A stretch of 64,000 bases of DNA from Osedax fenrisi (GCA_964019155.1 OZ025244.1:7513919-7577918), one strand, 5' to 3'. Shown: positions 12,898 through 26,544, counted from the stretch's first letter. Made by a program: numbers and translations. The notes: generated by a model from the sequence alone, not told the origin.

Positions 12898-13414
12898 ATT
12901 TCAATAAATGCATATTATCACAATTATCAACATACAAAATTAAATATTAAACTATAAGAATATTTTCAAATTTTACTGAATATGATGTTGAAAATTTATA
13001 AAATTATTTTAAATTAAATACATATATTTATATATTTTGTGGTTTTTATATAAATATATATAGTCGTAATTTACAATGTTATCGCAAATAATAACACCAT
13101 ACCTTTAATGTATAGAATATTATTTTCTCTTTATACTTAAAACAATTAAATAAAAATATCACTTGCAATAATACTAATTATTTAATTGGTGATATTTCAT
13201 CGAATAACAATAATTATCACACATATAATATAATATTATTAATTATATAATTATTTTGCTCTATTTTTTTATGATTTATTAATTATTAATTTATTATTTT
13301 ATTAAATATTTCCTTACAAACCATAAAATTGTTAATTTGAGTTAACATCTAAATTAATCGATGAAATACTATACCAATACGCACTTTAAAAAAAATCATC
13401 ATATATTTAATTTT

Positions 13415-13451
<37 letters not shown>

Positions 13452-14052
13452 GTTATATATGTATGTAGTATTATAATATCATTAACAATGTAAAGTACTC
13501 CATAGATTTTCTGTTTAAATTAAAGTCATTAAATAATATTACTTAATTATATATACATTATAAATATTTATATATTTATATATATAGACTAGGATATGTA
13601 GAACATTAACGTGTATTTTGGGATTGCAGGTATGTTCATGTAGTGCTTGAATTCAAGCTTACTCTTGACTGAGCGAGTTGTAATGTGGTGGCAACGGAGA
13701 AACCCGTCCAGCGAGCTACTATGGTATGTAATACGAGCTATGTTGTGAACGTAAACAAAGGGGACATTTTAAAATCCAGTGAAGCATAGATAAGTACCAG
13801 GTGCATATGAGTATTGATAAGTACAATTGATCTATCATTGTATATTTTATGCATTATAATATTATATAATTTGTTCAATCTAGAAGTTCAGAATTATAAT
13901 TCATCACAAAAATAGGATGTTTTATAATTTCTGAATATCATCAACATATATATGCTAACTACTATTTAGAAAGTAATGAATGATATTGGAAAACGACGCA
14001 TACGTATATAGAAAATAACAACGGTCTAAGAACCCACAACTGATAAATAAAG
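12896..14052. other. AT-rich stretch with one GC-richer patch
   Basis: No gene is seen. Positions 13,620-13,800 are markedly richer in G+C than their surroundings (GGCAACGGAGAAACCCGTCC and neighbouring sequence). They contain no long open frame, tRNA-like boxes or similarity to the other elements here. Confidence 0.5.
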
Positions 14053-14054
14053 TA

Positions 14055-15011
14055 GGTGAGACTGGGGTTGTATGAACAGGTGTCTTGCATGAGCCACTGG
14101 AGATAACAATTGTTTGCTACAGCAGAAATTTGAATTAACTGAACTAGTATCGTCATTTATAATTAATACAGTTGCGGAAAATTTAAAAAAACGAAAACAT
14201 TTTAATAAAAAAATAAAAATGTAACATATTAATAACATTTTTAACTAAAGTACGCTCAAGGTATAAATTCCAGACAAGGTAATATATGTTATAACTTCTA
14301 TAATAATTATTTGATTATTTTCCTATTATATATATGATTTTAATATATAATTAACTTAATATTAATATACAAATATATTTAAAATTTTAAATAAAATAGT
14401 TAAATTTTATCAATTAATAATACAATTTTATATGGGGTTGAGTGAACCACTAAAAATGGGGTTATATGCACATTGTTCAATCAACCAAATATCATATGTT
14501 AATATTTATAATATAATATTATAATATTATGTTATTAATATTATTATAATATTATAATATATATTCAATGATCCGAATATAAATAAGTAATGATTAAATA
14601 GAAATAATATAATTAATTATATATCAATATAATTAATTAAATTAATTTTAATGAAGGTCAATTACTAATTCATAATAATTATTTAAATATTATTTCTAGG
14701 AATCAAAAATGAGAAACTATACTCAACTAACTGATAGAATACGTGATAAAACTATCATGACAAGAGCAATTAAAGAAGTAAAACAGGGTATGTTCATTCA
14801 ACCCCGCCTTTGGGATTGAATGAACTTTTTTATTTTTTTTTATTAATTGTAATTATGAAATCTTATAAGTATTCCTTATATCTAAAAGTGATATATTAGT
14901 TAACTAATATCATATATTATGCAATACAATTTAAATAATTAAGAAAAATGTATTATTACCACTATGATAGCACTTTATACAAAAACATGGTCATACATCC
15001 CCACCCTCCCC
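14055..15011. mobile_element. 957-bp pogo/Tigger-like TIR element with TA duplications
   Basis: The left end GGTGAGACTGGGGTTGTATG and the reverse complement of the right end (GGGGAGGGTGGGGATGTATG) match over about 25 bases. TA flanks both sides (14,053-14,054 and 15,012-15,013), the duplication of Tc1/mariner-pogo elements. Related GGGGTT(G/A)-A-TG motifs recur inside, near 14,432, 14,458 and 14,800. The element holds a single exon resembling the start of a pogo-type transposase or a domesticated Psq-type protein. It is too short to be autonomous, so it is probably a deletion derivative. Confidence 0.65.
14700..14787 (+). CDS. Exon encoding the start of a Psq-type helix-turn-helix
   Basis: The segment is preceded by TATTTCTAG (a good 3' splice site) and followed by GTATGT (a good donor). 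The ATG at 14,709 starts MRNYTQLTDRIRDKTIMTRA and continues IKEVKQG. Insect pogo/Tigger transposases and derived genes commonly begin with MRNY-x-R-x-T-D-R and then an A-x-x-x-V helix, the first helix of a Psq/CENP-B-type DNA-binding domain. The downstream exons with the rest of the HTH and the DDE domain were not found before the right TIR. Function is inferred from this short match only. Confidence 0.5.
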
Positions 15012-15013
15012 TA

Positions 15014-17305
15014 ATCGTAATTTACCATCATTAAATTATTAGCTGACAAAGTACAATTAATTCAATAATCGTACAGATAATCGCAAGTCGGGATATGGGT
15101 TTGTAATTTATCAGCACATCAGGATAGAGTAACGTTTTATAATGGTTTTATAATAGCATATGTTAATGTTTTATTCATTAAAAATTATATTCTTTATTCA
15201 GAAGCAATAGCGATAGCGTCGATGTAATGCAATACGAAATGTCAAAACTACTTCAAATGTACCACACTACTAGATTTTAGAATCTGATGTATTCGTATGT
15301 ATATCCTAGAATGACACAGATAAATGTAAACTGCGATTTAGATAAACATAATTGCAATTTATATCATAATATTATATACTAACTATATATTTTTCGTATA
15401 TTATTAACAGACACCTACAAATTAATAATATATATATATAATTTGTGTTTAACAAATTTGTATTGTCTACATGATGAATTTGTTTCTATTATATATATAA
15501 TAGTCTTCTTTTATTTTTATTTTGTATACTTATACTATAATTAATTTAATACGTAATTAACAAAGAATTTATAAACATATTTAAAAATTAATCATAATAT
15601 TAAGTATACCAAATTAAAATAAAAGAAGATGTAATCATTGAAGTAAAGATTAGAATGTATTAACAATTTAAAATTGATAAATACATTTGATGTAGATACG
15701 AATAATATAATATAAAACTAGAATTTACAATGTTCTCAAATATAGTATTGCTAAATAGGGAAATATATAGTAATTTTCATATATCAATAATTAGTTAATT
15801 CATAAATATGACATTATAAAGAATTAGTATATTGTTAAATTTATTATATATTTTTAAAACATCAATATTATTAATTGTATTACTTTTTGTTAGAACTTTC
15901 TTAATTATATGTATTGACAATACGTTTTATAATATGCGTATACATATATATAGGTATTTATTATCTGATTATACAAATCAGATATATTTAGTAACTTATG
16001 ATCTTCATAACATATGAGAGCTAAACAGTGAGTTTGAAAAAAAACTAATGTATACACTTTGTTAATAATTGTTGTATAATATTAATACAATTAATATTAT
16101 ATTTATAACTTTACAATCATATGTAAATTGGAAATACAACCAATACATTAAATGGATATACAAAATTATTTATAATGTTTAATAATAACTGATTGGTTAA
16201 TTCGCAAATTTATACTTGCTTTAGTCTAACTAATATATTCTTAGGAATGGTAAATAAATATGTCCATTTTAATGAACTATCTCTAATTATTATTAGTCCA
16301 ATATACTTTATTTTGATATTATAATCAAATTCTTGCTATATTACATTTTATATTAATTATGGAGAGCATACAATAATTTATTAACACGTATCAATAAAGT
16401 TAAATCATTTTTATAGATTAAAGTAAAGGTAGCTAAATAAACCTAACTAGTTGCCTGAAAAATCACTAATTATAATGTTTTGTATATCGGCAAATAATAA
16501 ATAATTATGATTAATGGGGCAGATTTGTATGTATTTTATAAATAAATAAAAAAGGATAAGTGATCTATATCATAATGTATAATAGTTGCATTACACGTTT
16601 TATATAGTTATTTTAAGTTTTAAACTGAGCTATGTTAATAATATATAAATTTTATTATAAGAAACATAATATTATTATATCATAAAATAAAGTATATCAT
16701 TATTGCTTAAAAATAGGTTTTAAGTCAATATATAGGTATACAAGGTATTATTTATATATATATAAGGATCGAGAATAACTCTTTGAACGTGTTCTATATC
16801 ATTTAAAGTAAATATATTAAGACTATAGACTTTACTGAAAATAAAATTGTGAACTATAAATTAGTCTATGCATATCATAGAAAAAGAGTAATATTAATAT
16901 AAACAATCTTCTAATTTTATTTATTATTTATTTATTAATTACTGATTGTGATAGGAGGTCATTTTCTATTATTTTGTATGAAATATTATATAAATATTAA
17001 GTATACAAATCCTTTTTATATTTTCTAATAATATTCGTAAAATAATTTTTATATATTATATATATTCTAAGATATTTATAATTTCTATTATTCATGAATT
17101 TAAACTGCATCGAACTTAAATGATTATACTTAGAAAATACGATTATATATTGATATTAAATAGTTTTAGATTTTATTTTGAATTTATATTTTATCATAGT
17201 TCTAAATTATGATATAATACCAATATAAATAGTAATATATTTTGATTTTATATTTAACAATTTTATCTTATACATTATCTTTAATAACACAAAGGACACA
17301 TATAA

Positions 17306-17351
<46 letters not shown>

Positions 17352-18217
17352 TTCATTGATAGTATATATTTATAAATATTAATTAATATAATATTATAAT
17401 ATTTTGATTTTTTTAAATATTAATTTTATAAACCAATATTTGTTTACGAATTATTAAATTATCATGAATGTTATGTTTTATAAATGGAACATATTACAAT
17501 TTTATACGTGTCTATGTATACATTTAAATACATATAAATATATAAATACTTAATTAAATATATACAAATATTGCTTTTTTCTTTAACAATTATATTACCT
17601 ATCCATAAATATAATTTCAATTTTGATAAATATAAAATATGTAGAAATATTTAAATAATATTATATAACATAATTATTAACTTTAATTGTTTTAGTGTCA
17701 TTATCAAATTCCCAATTTTTTTCTAATGTTTTTAATGTTGTATCTAATATTATATTATTAATTTATTATATAGTCATATTATAACCATTTGGCTTATATA
17801 TTATATTATATATTATTTATAAGTTAATGAATTTGTTGACAATATTATGATTTATTTTTATGGACATTCTGCATAGAGTATTCGCTATAAATTTTATATT
17901 TTCTAAAATACTCTATAATTAATGATACACAAAAATAATACTATAGATTTTAAAATTATTAATTAATAATTTATTAATTTATTAATGTATTATTAATGTA
18001 TCAAATTAATAATAATTAGTATACTATTATACTCCATATATATTAATTATATTATTTTAATAGAAGTCAAATGTATACCAAAAGTAATAAATATTTTTAT
18101 AAATATTTGTGGACGATATTGTATACTATATAATCATATCAAATGGTTACTATTGTTATTGAAATGTCTACCAAATGGTTACTATTGTTATTGAAATTTC
18201 TACCAAATCCGGAATAG

Positions 18218-18259
<42 letters not shown>

Positions 18260-18440
18260 ATGCTAACGATATCTATTGAGCGGGTTATACATATGAATTC
18301 GTACATCGACGTATTATAATAGTCTAGAATGTTTAATCACTCACTATAGTAAATTTCGATATATCTTCGTCGATATCATTATTGTAATCATCATTTCGGA
18401 CATCTTACTCGACGTAATATATTATTATTATAATGTTAAT
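15014..18440. other. AT-rich intergenic stretch, no gene seen
   Basis: Low-complexity AT sequence. A (TA)n tract lies at about 17,310-17,348 and another at 18,224-18,255. A 32-bp unit (AAATGGTTACTATTGTTATT plus 12 bases) is repeated twice in tandem at 18,141-18,204. A 61-codon frame at 15,832 has no motif. Confidence 0.6.
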
Positions 18441-20345
18441 ATCTCAATAAATTAATGAATGAATGAATTCAGTTTATAGACAAAGTCTAAGGAGGATCAG
18501 TGAACGCGATCAGCTTTATTGATTCGAAACATCATAACAATATGTGCAATGTCATATCATCATTTCCATTCAAAAAAATAATAAAATAAAAATAATGATA
18601 AACATAATAAAATCATGGTAATGTAATTTTAATATTGTTTAAATAAAAATAAAATTAAAACTGCTAAAGAAATAATTAATTATTATATAATATGCATACT
18701 AATTCAATAGGATAATATCATAATATGAACAAAAAAGAAGAATGAAAATAAAATAATATATAATAAATTAAATCATGTATTTTAGATTTTGTTTTAATAC
18801 TGTAGTGCAAACATGTATATAATTTAATACTGTTTTCTTTTACGATTGTAATCCTATTTATAGTTTTTATAATTTGTAATATTGTATAATTTTAAAAATT
18901 TATTTATAATACTGTTTATAATTTAAATTTTGTAAAACTGTTTATAATAAAAATGTGTAAATTCTATAATAATATTTATAATAAAAATGTGTAATTATTT
19001 TAAAGTGATTAAAAAAATATATTTGCAAAATTATAATAATTAATATTTATAAAAAATTAATGATTACAATACTGTTTAATAAAAAATGATTTTAATAATT
19101 TCTTCAATTTAAGAGTATGAGTAATTGTAATAGTTTTAAAAATAGTATTAAACAATATTGAATTATAAAGTTTAGGTCTTTTGAAAAATATTGTATTTTG
19201 AAATATATTGGTTTTCATTAGTGGTAAAATAAATTTTGAATTATTTCTATTAAATTTAAAATAATCAGTTATATCGTTAACATATTTATTATTTTAAAGA
19301 TTATATATAATTAAAATATTTCTAAAACTTATATGATCATCAAGTTTTAAAATGTTACTATTATACAATAAATTGATGTATGCGATATCGTATTAATGGT
19401 AATTTTGAATTGTCAATAATCTGTTATTAATAATTCTTATTATTTTTTTTTGTGATAAATTTAATATATTAAAATTATAATTATAAAGATTACCCCATAT
19501 TTCAATACTATATGATACATTAGATAAAAACAAAGAGTTGTATAATAAAATGTTTAATATTTAAATACGATAACTTTTTAATAAGTATATTATTTTTGAA
19601 AGTTTGATAAATTATCAATATGTATATTACATGCTAATGTTGTATCTAAATATAAATGAAAAAATGTATAGTTATCTAATATATCAATGTTTATATTGTC
19701 AATTGTTATATCATTAGTCAGTTTAGTATTAACATATGGAAGTATTTTAGTTTTTTGTATATTAAGTTTTAAATTATTTATATAGAACCAATATTTTAAT
19801 TTATCCATATATATTTGAAGTAATTTTGTTAGTTCAACATTACTATTAGCGTAAACTGTTAGTGATGTATCGTCAGAATATAAATTTAAATTAATATTAT
19901 TCACATTTTTAAAAACATTTGGTAGGTCATTTATAAAAATTATAAAAAATAAGGGCCCCAGAACAGAACCTTGAGGAACCCCGTACTTAACATGTTTAGT
20001 ATTCGATAATGAATTATTTATTTTTGTAGTAAATGTTCAGTTATTTAAATAACTTTTTATTAAATTATATATATTTCCTCTTATTCCATATATTTCAAGT
20101 TGTTTTAATAATATTACATGATCAACAACATCGAAAGCTTTTTACAGATCTAAAAAATGTGTTTAATTTTTTTTAATTTCACTATATGTTTGTATAATAA
20201 AATGCTGAATGTTTAAAAGCGACATTATTGTATTAGATTTTGGAATAAAACCATATGGATTTTTATTTATTATGTTATGTTTAATTATTAAATTGGATAA
20301 ACCATTATATATAATTTTTTCAAATATTTTACTAATAAATCTTAG
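18440..20345 (-). mobile_element. LINE (Jockey/CR1 group), minus strand, 5'-truncated
   Basis: Reverse-transcriptase half and 3' UTR of an APE-type LINE. The 3' end carries an ATTCATTCATTCATTAAT tail (about 18,455-18,470), a tail type different from the other LINEs here. There is no endonuclease. The 5' end is lost near 20,345. Confidence 0.8.
19070..20345 (-). pseudogene. LINE reverse transcriptase, many frame breaks
   Basis: Leftward translation gives FISKIFEKIIYNGLS, NPYGFIPKSNTIMSLL, KAFDVVDHVILLKQLEIYGI then RGNIYNLIKSYLNN (about 20,170-20,050), and KYGVPQGSVLGPLFFIIFIN then DLP (about 19,985-19,919). LYSDDTSLTVYA carries the active site as YSDD (19,880s). NNLKLNIQKTKILP follows. Only the 19,590-19,904 part keeps a sizeable open frame. 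C-terminal sequence continues to about 19,070. The first catalytic aspartate position has Ser-Asp-Asp, so the element is degraded. Confidence 0.8.
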
Positions 20346-20821
20346 CTAATGTTTACTATTACGCAGGTTGTTACTTACAATCAATATACAAACTATCGAT
20401 ACATGTCTCTTATATGGGTTCTACAGTTATTTTACATATATATATATATATATATATTTATATTTTTAATTAATGAACAAATGTATATATATATATAATA
20501 ATCAAATATATATATATACGTATTTATAATATTTATCTTAAATTGTATTGATATTTATAATAACATTTTGGTATTTCATATCTTATATTATTACAATTAT
20601 GGGTAAAACATCGTCTAAAACATATATCTACAATGCGAATAAGTAATCATTTTAATATAATAATACCATAATCGAATATATTTAAATATTATCTTGAAAC
20701 ATTATTTCTTATACTATTATTAATGTATAGGTATATAAAATTAATAATCAATCAATTAATGATAATTAATAATATAGTATTCATATTAAATTGTATATAA
20801 ATTCATATATATATATATAAT

Positions 20822-21005
20822 AACAAAATTAGATTTGGCAATTGCCTGGGTGACGAAAGAACCAGATCGTATCCAGTAGTTCATCCATTTATGATTACGA
20901 GGAGAAAAAATAATATAATAATATAATTAAAAATAAGAAATAGTAGAATAATAAATATATTAAAAAATGCAATTATTAAAATAAATCATCAACTCATAAA
21001 GATAT
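20822..21005 (-). mobile_element. LINE 3' end fragment
   Basis: The minus strand reads CCAGGCAATTGCCAAATCTA just before a (TA)n tract. This resembles the 3' terminus of the LINE at 38.06 kb (CCTGGCATTGCCTAAATCTG before ATA repeats). It is probably a solitary 3' fragment. No coding sequence was recognised. Confidence 0.5.
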
Positions 21006-21354
21006 TGAATATACATAAATAATGTATGTGAATGTTGATTTAGTAAATACTTATTTCTGATAATAGAAATAATAGTGGACAATGTAAGATATAATTAGGT
21101 ATTTAATATATAACAATAAGTTTATTTTAAATCATAATATGCATGAAAATATGTTATCCATATTAATATAATATTGTATAAATAAATATGAATTCTATTC
21201 ATAATATTTTGAAATAATACGTATTGATATCAAAATAACATAATATCAAAAATCTAAATATATTATATTTAACACATTTTTTATAATTAACATATGTACT
21301 GCTGGCCTATAATTATAATTATAATATAAAAATAATTATAATTAGTTGTAGATA

Positions 21355-21396
<42 letters not shown>

Positions 21397-21520
21397 AAGC
21401 AACCAGAATCTAGTTACCGCAACGTAACATTATATGTCAAATAATATGTTCCACTAGGTGGTCGAATCATAGGTAGTTTGTGAGAAGAGAAACGGTTTCC
21501 TTTTACATACAAAAAATCAA

Positions 21521-21795
21521 TAGTGGAACGTATTATTTTACCCATAAATAAACACCGAGTGGAACGTATATTTTTAACCATAAATAACACTTAGTGGAAC
21601 GTATATTTTTACCCATGATTAAACACCTAGTGGAACGTATATTTTTACCCTTAATAAACACCTAGTGGAACGTATATTTTTACCCATGATTAAACACCTA
21701 GTGGAACGTATATTGTTACCCTTAATAAACACCTAGTGGAACGTATATTTGTACCCATAAATAAACACCAAGTGGAACGTATATTTGTACCCATA
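21521..21795. repeat. 36-bp minisatellite with GTGGAACG core
   Basis: Eight copies, with GTGGAACG at about 21,523, 21,559, 21,594, 21,630, 21,665, 21,701, 21,736 and 21,772. The unit is about CACCTAGTGGAACGTATATT followed by TTTACCCATGATTAAA. An inverted partner of the core (GTTCCACTAGGTG) lies just outside, near 21,449. The position next to a terminus suggests subterminal transposase-binding repeats. Confidence 0.85.
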
Positions 21796-22047
21796 CACTG
21801 TAAAAAAGAAACGTAAAACAATTCATTCATTTACAAGGAACAATATACAAAATACGGATATGATATAACACGTGAATAATATATATAATAATAAACTGGG
21901 AATGCAAGGGTATATTTATAATGATAATAATACAAGTATGTATACATATATGATCATATATGATTATAATATACATATATAGTATGCGAATATAGAGGTT
22001 TCTGTTCATTAAATAGCACAGTGTATAATTCCAGATATATATATATA

Positions 22048-22461
22048 CGAAATTCAAGAAGACGATACCGGATCCTAGAGATGATCTTTAACATATTCAT
22101 GGAGATATTCACTAAGCCAAGCAGGAAGATCATCTTGTTTATTCTGAAATTATAAATTGTATATTAATATAAATCAATTATGATGACACAATAATATGTA
22201 TATATGTATAATGTAACTAGTTGTATATAATGAATAATAGACTAGCTGGACCATACAAGTGCAAACAGGTGCAAGGTATAGCGTGGTACATTTATCCCTT
22301 AGCCAATCAGGGAGGGATGTGTTCCCTAGGCACACACGCAGTGCGTGCGTCAACCTGATTCCTAAAGCAGTAAACATGTTACATAATGGGACCTCCGATA
22401 TCTAGTTCGTTAGCATGATATGGAACGTTCCATTATGCTAAGCTGCACGGACTGTTCCATT

Positions 22462-22500
<39 letters not shown>
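22048..22500. repeat. Outlying satellite copy and palindrome
   Basis: A diverged, internally deleted copy of the 281-bp satellite lies at 22,048-22,210. A GC-richer block follows at 22,240-22,460. Within that block, ATGGAACGTTCCAT sits in a longer imperfect palindrome (about 22,411-22,443) repeating the GGAACG motif of the nearby minisatellite. A 67-codon minus-strand frame ending in this block has no recognised domain. Confidence 0.5.
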
Positions 22501-22502
<2 letters not shown>

Positions 22503-22918
22503 TATACATGACGGGCGGCATACTTTATAAATGAACATCGTGTGTAGGAGGTAATTTGCAACTGAATATAGGTGTATGTTGAACCAATGGTGGTTTTAGG
22601 TAGATGTGTGACTATTACAAGAATCAGGTGTGAAGATGAGGACATCATTGGTAATGGCAAGGTCGTCATTTTATACTATAACTTACATATATGCGAATTT
22701 ATATACACTTAGGTATATCATGTACACCCTATTACTAAATATATATACGAATGTAATTATATCAACATAACAATATTTAACATGTGTACTATATTACATC
22801 ATAGTGTATATTAATCTAGGTCATCAGGGGATTAAAATTAGACAAAGGCCGGTACTAGTTTATATATATAGATTTTACATAATTACACACATATACGTGC
22901 ACGACGTATGCATTGCAC

Positions 22919-22922
<4 letters not shown>

Positions 22923-22976
<54 letters not shown>
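22923..22976. repeat. (TA)n microsatellite
   Basis: About 54 bp of TA directly upstream of the 281-bp satellite. Confidence 0.9.
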
Positions 22977-22980
<4 letters not shown>

Positions 22981-23033
22981 GATGTATACATTAAATACTA
23001 ACTTCGGACTAAAAGCTGGCAAACAAGTTTAGA

Positions 23034-23965
23034 TACATAGCATTCACGAAGACGATACCGGAGGCGATCCCGGATAGCATACGGAGGACGTCTAGGGCGG
23101 TAACGGAGATGATCTTGAACATATTCATGAAGATATTCATCTTGCCAAGCAGGAAGAAAACTACTGATGATCTTAATTATCCTGAAATTATAAATTGTAT
23201 ATTAATAAATCAATTATCATGACACTATAATATATATATATGTGTATACTAACTTCTAACTTCTGCATCTTGACTATTCAATTTGTCGGACTAGAAGCTG
23301 GCCAACAAGTTTAGATACATGGAATTCACGAAGAAGATACCGGAGGTGATCCCGGATAGCATACGGAGGACGTATAGGGCGGTAACGGAGATGATCTTGA
23401 ACATATTCATTAAGATATTCATCTAGCCAAGCAGGAAGAAAACTACTGATGATCTTAATTATCCTGAAATTATAAATTGTATATTAATAAATCAATTATC
23501 ATGACACTATAATATTTATATGTGTATACTAACTTCTAACTTCTGTATCTTGACTATTCAATTTGTCGGACTAGAAGCTGGCCAACAAGTTTAGATACAT
23601 GCCATTCACGAAGACGATACCGGAGGAGATCCCGGATAGCATACGGAGGACGTCTAGTGCGGTAACGGAGATGATTTTGAACATATTCATGAATATATTC
23701 ATCTAGCCAAGCAGGAAGAAAACTACTGATGATCTTAATTATCCTGAAATTATAAATTGTATATTAATAAATCAATTATCATGACACTATAATATTTATA
23801 TGTGTATACTAACTTCTGCATCTTGACTATTCAATTTGTCGGACTAGAAGCTGGCCAACAAGTTTAGATACATGCCATTCACGAAGACGATACCGGAGGC
23901 GATCCCGGATAGCATACGGAGGACATCTAGTGCGATAATGGAGATGATCTTGAACATATTTACAT
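23034..23965. repeat. 281-bp satellite, three and a half copies
   Basis: CATTCACGAAGA starts each unit at about 23,041, 23,322, 23,603 and 23,876, giving periods of 281, 281 and 273. The unit has a GC-rich half (ACGATACCGGAGG through GGCGGTAACGGAG) and an AT-rich half. On the minus strand the GC-rich half is preceded by TATAATTTCAG, like a 3' splice site, and gives an open frame of about 60 codons (LPAWLDEYLHEYVQDHLRYR and on). The base changes between copies are almost all amino-acid replacing, which argues against a protein under selection. Confidence 0.85.
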
Positions 23966-24059
23966 GTAAATATTGGCGTTATTTTTGATGATACTAGGAT
24001 GCCCTTAAAGAATATTGTTAAACATTTTTAAAGTTTTAAAATATATTTTATTTATAATA

Positions 24060-24105
24060 ATTAAGTGGCGGTATACTGGTATATAATGATACTAAATAAA
24101 TCGTG

Positions 24106-24138
<33 letters not shown>

Positions 24139-25600
24139 TTATGCTGTAAAATTTAAAATACTATATTAATTAATAATTATAAAAATAATATATAATTAAT
24201 AATTAATAATATACAATTAATTGTTATTAATTAATAATAAGTATTGATAAATAATTATTAATTAGTAAATTATAATTGAATAATTATTAGAATAATATAT
24301 AAATAATAATTAATAATATACAATTAATTATTATTACTTAATAATTATAATTGAATAATAGTATACATAGTATAATATTTATTTGTATAGTATATACTTA
24401 ATATACCATATATGGTTACACGAATATCTGTGTATGTACATCATACACTGTACACATGTTTTTATATGTGAATATATATGAATAGTAAACAAGCAATCAT
24501 TGTATAATTATAATCCCTTGCTGACATATATAACTGTGTGCATAGTAAATTATCTTATGATCATTATTCATGTTTCACTGAGTCATAGTTAAATATAGAA
24601 TATTCACATAACTTATAAGTTATAGCGCTATAGCGCGTAATAATTATTAATAGAATAATATAATATAATAATATATAAATAATAATTACTAATATACAAT
24701 TAATTATTATTACTAAAAAATTATTATTGATAAATATTTATTAATATAATATATAATTAATAATTATTAATATATAATTAAGTGTTATTAATTAATAATA
24801 AGTATTGATAAATAATTATTAATTAGTAAATTATAATTAAATAATTATTAGAATAATATATAAATAATAATTAATAATATACAATTAATTATTATTACTT
24901 AATAATTATAATTGAATAATAGTATACATAGTATAATATTTATTTGTATATTATATACTTAATATACCATATATGGTTACACGCATATATGTGTATGTAC
25001 GACGTACAGTGTACGTCGTACACTGTACACATGTTTTTATATGTGAATATAAATGCATAGAAATCAAGCAAGCATTGTATAATTATAATCCCTTGCTGAC
25101 CTAGATAACTGTGTGCATAGTAAATTATCTTATGATCATTATTCATGTTTCGTGAGTCGACTATGATCATAGTTAATTATAGAATATTCACCTAACTTAA
25201 CGCGTAATAATTATAATAATAATATATAAATAATAAATACTAATATACAATTAATTATTATTACTAACAAATTATTATTGATAAATAATTATTAAGATAA
25301 TATATAATTAATAATTATTAATATATAATTAAGTGTTATTAGTTAATAATAAGTATTAATAAATAATTATTAATTAGTAAATTAAAATTGAATAATTATT
25401 AAAATAATATATAATTAATAATTATTAATATATACTTAATTGTTATTAGTTAATAATACGTATTGGTATATAATTATTAAAATAATATATAATTAATAAT
25501 AAGTATTGATACATAATTATTAAATAGTAAATTAGAATTGAATAATTAATAATTATAAAATACTATATAATTAATAAGTAATAATTTTACAGCACTAATG
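24060..25600. repeat. Approx. 560-bp tandem duplication in AT-rich DNA
   Basis: ACCATATATGGTTAC at about 24,405 recurs at about 24,966, and flanking sequence matches on both sides (TATAATCCCTTGCTGAC, TAAATTATCTTATGATCATT). Further partial AT-rich copies run from 25,290 to 25,590. The second copy carries an 11-bp-stem hairpin, GTACGACGTAC-AGT-GTACGTCGTAC, at 24,997-25,021 that the first copy lacks. No gene is seen. Confidence 0.7.
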
Positions 25601-25607
25601 TATATAC

Positions 25608-25682
<75 letters not shown>
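25596..25682. repeat. (TA)n microsatellite
   Basis: About 85 bp of TA with two TACA interruptions near its left end. Confidence 0.9.
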
Positions 25683-25684
<2 letters not shown>

Positions 25685-26544
25685 CATATTATTAATAGTT
25701 GTATGTTATCTATAGATATTATAATTATAACTTATACACATATTCCCATATAATAATGTTTATATTATATATTTATACATATTATAATATTTAGTATTTT
25801 GTATATAATATTTAGTATTTTGTATATAATATACTTAATTTAATATTTGTATACTATATATATATAATATATATTATATATTATAATAAATAAGTTATAT
25901 TAAATGATCAAAATAATAAAGTATTTATTGTAAAATTCTAGGTTTTAAAGATTGTTATTAATTTGTATTTGCCTATTTGTAAACCAGTTGTAATTTTATA
26001 ATAATGCATAATACATATTTACCCATGTTAAATATAATTTGACACTTTGATATTATATATAATATATAGTATAATATGGTATAATATAGTATAATATTAA
26101 TATGATTTTTTCATAAATTTCTAAAAAAATGCCTTATGTTAAAATATTATGTTTTAATATATTTTTGTAAATAGTTTTACAAAATTGAGTAAAAATGGCT
26201 TATATTAAAATATTAAGTTTAATTACTAATTATATATACGACTTGAATGCCGATTTATAATATACATGTAGTAATAATGGTATATGTATATTATAACAGG
26301 ATATATTACTACTTATTAAATTATTACTGCAGTAAACATATTAATTTTGAATATATTTAAATTACTACTGGTATATGTATGCAAGGTTATGCATTGTTAT
26401 ACAATTACAACTGAGCAACAACATATTAATAACAATCTTTAAAACCTAAATTTGTACTATAAATACATTATTATTTTGAATATTTAATATCAATTATTGA
26501 TTATAATATATAAATTATAAAATATAATATATATTACTTTACTT

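Noticed and set aside
22174..22377. Minus-strand frame beginning MFTALGIRLTHALRVCLG
   Set aside because: Contains SLPDWLRDK, loosely like the LPAWL satellite peptide, but the splice context is poor and the similarity too short to call a gene.
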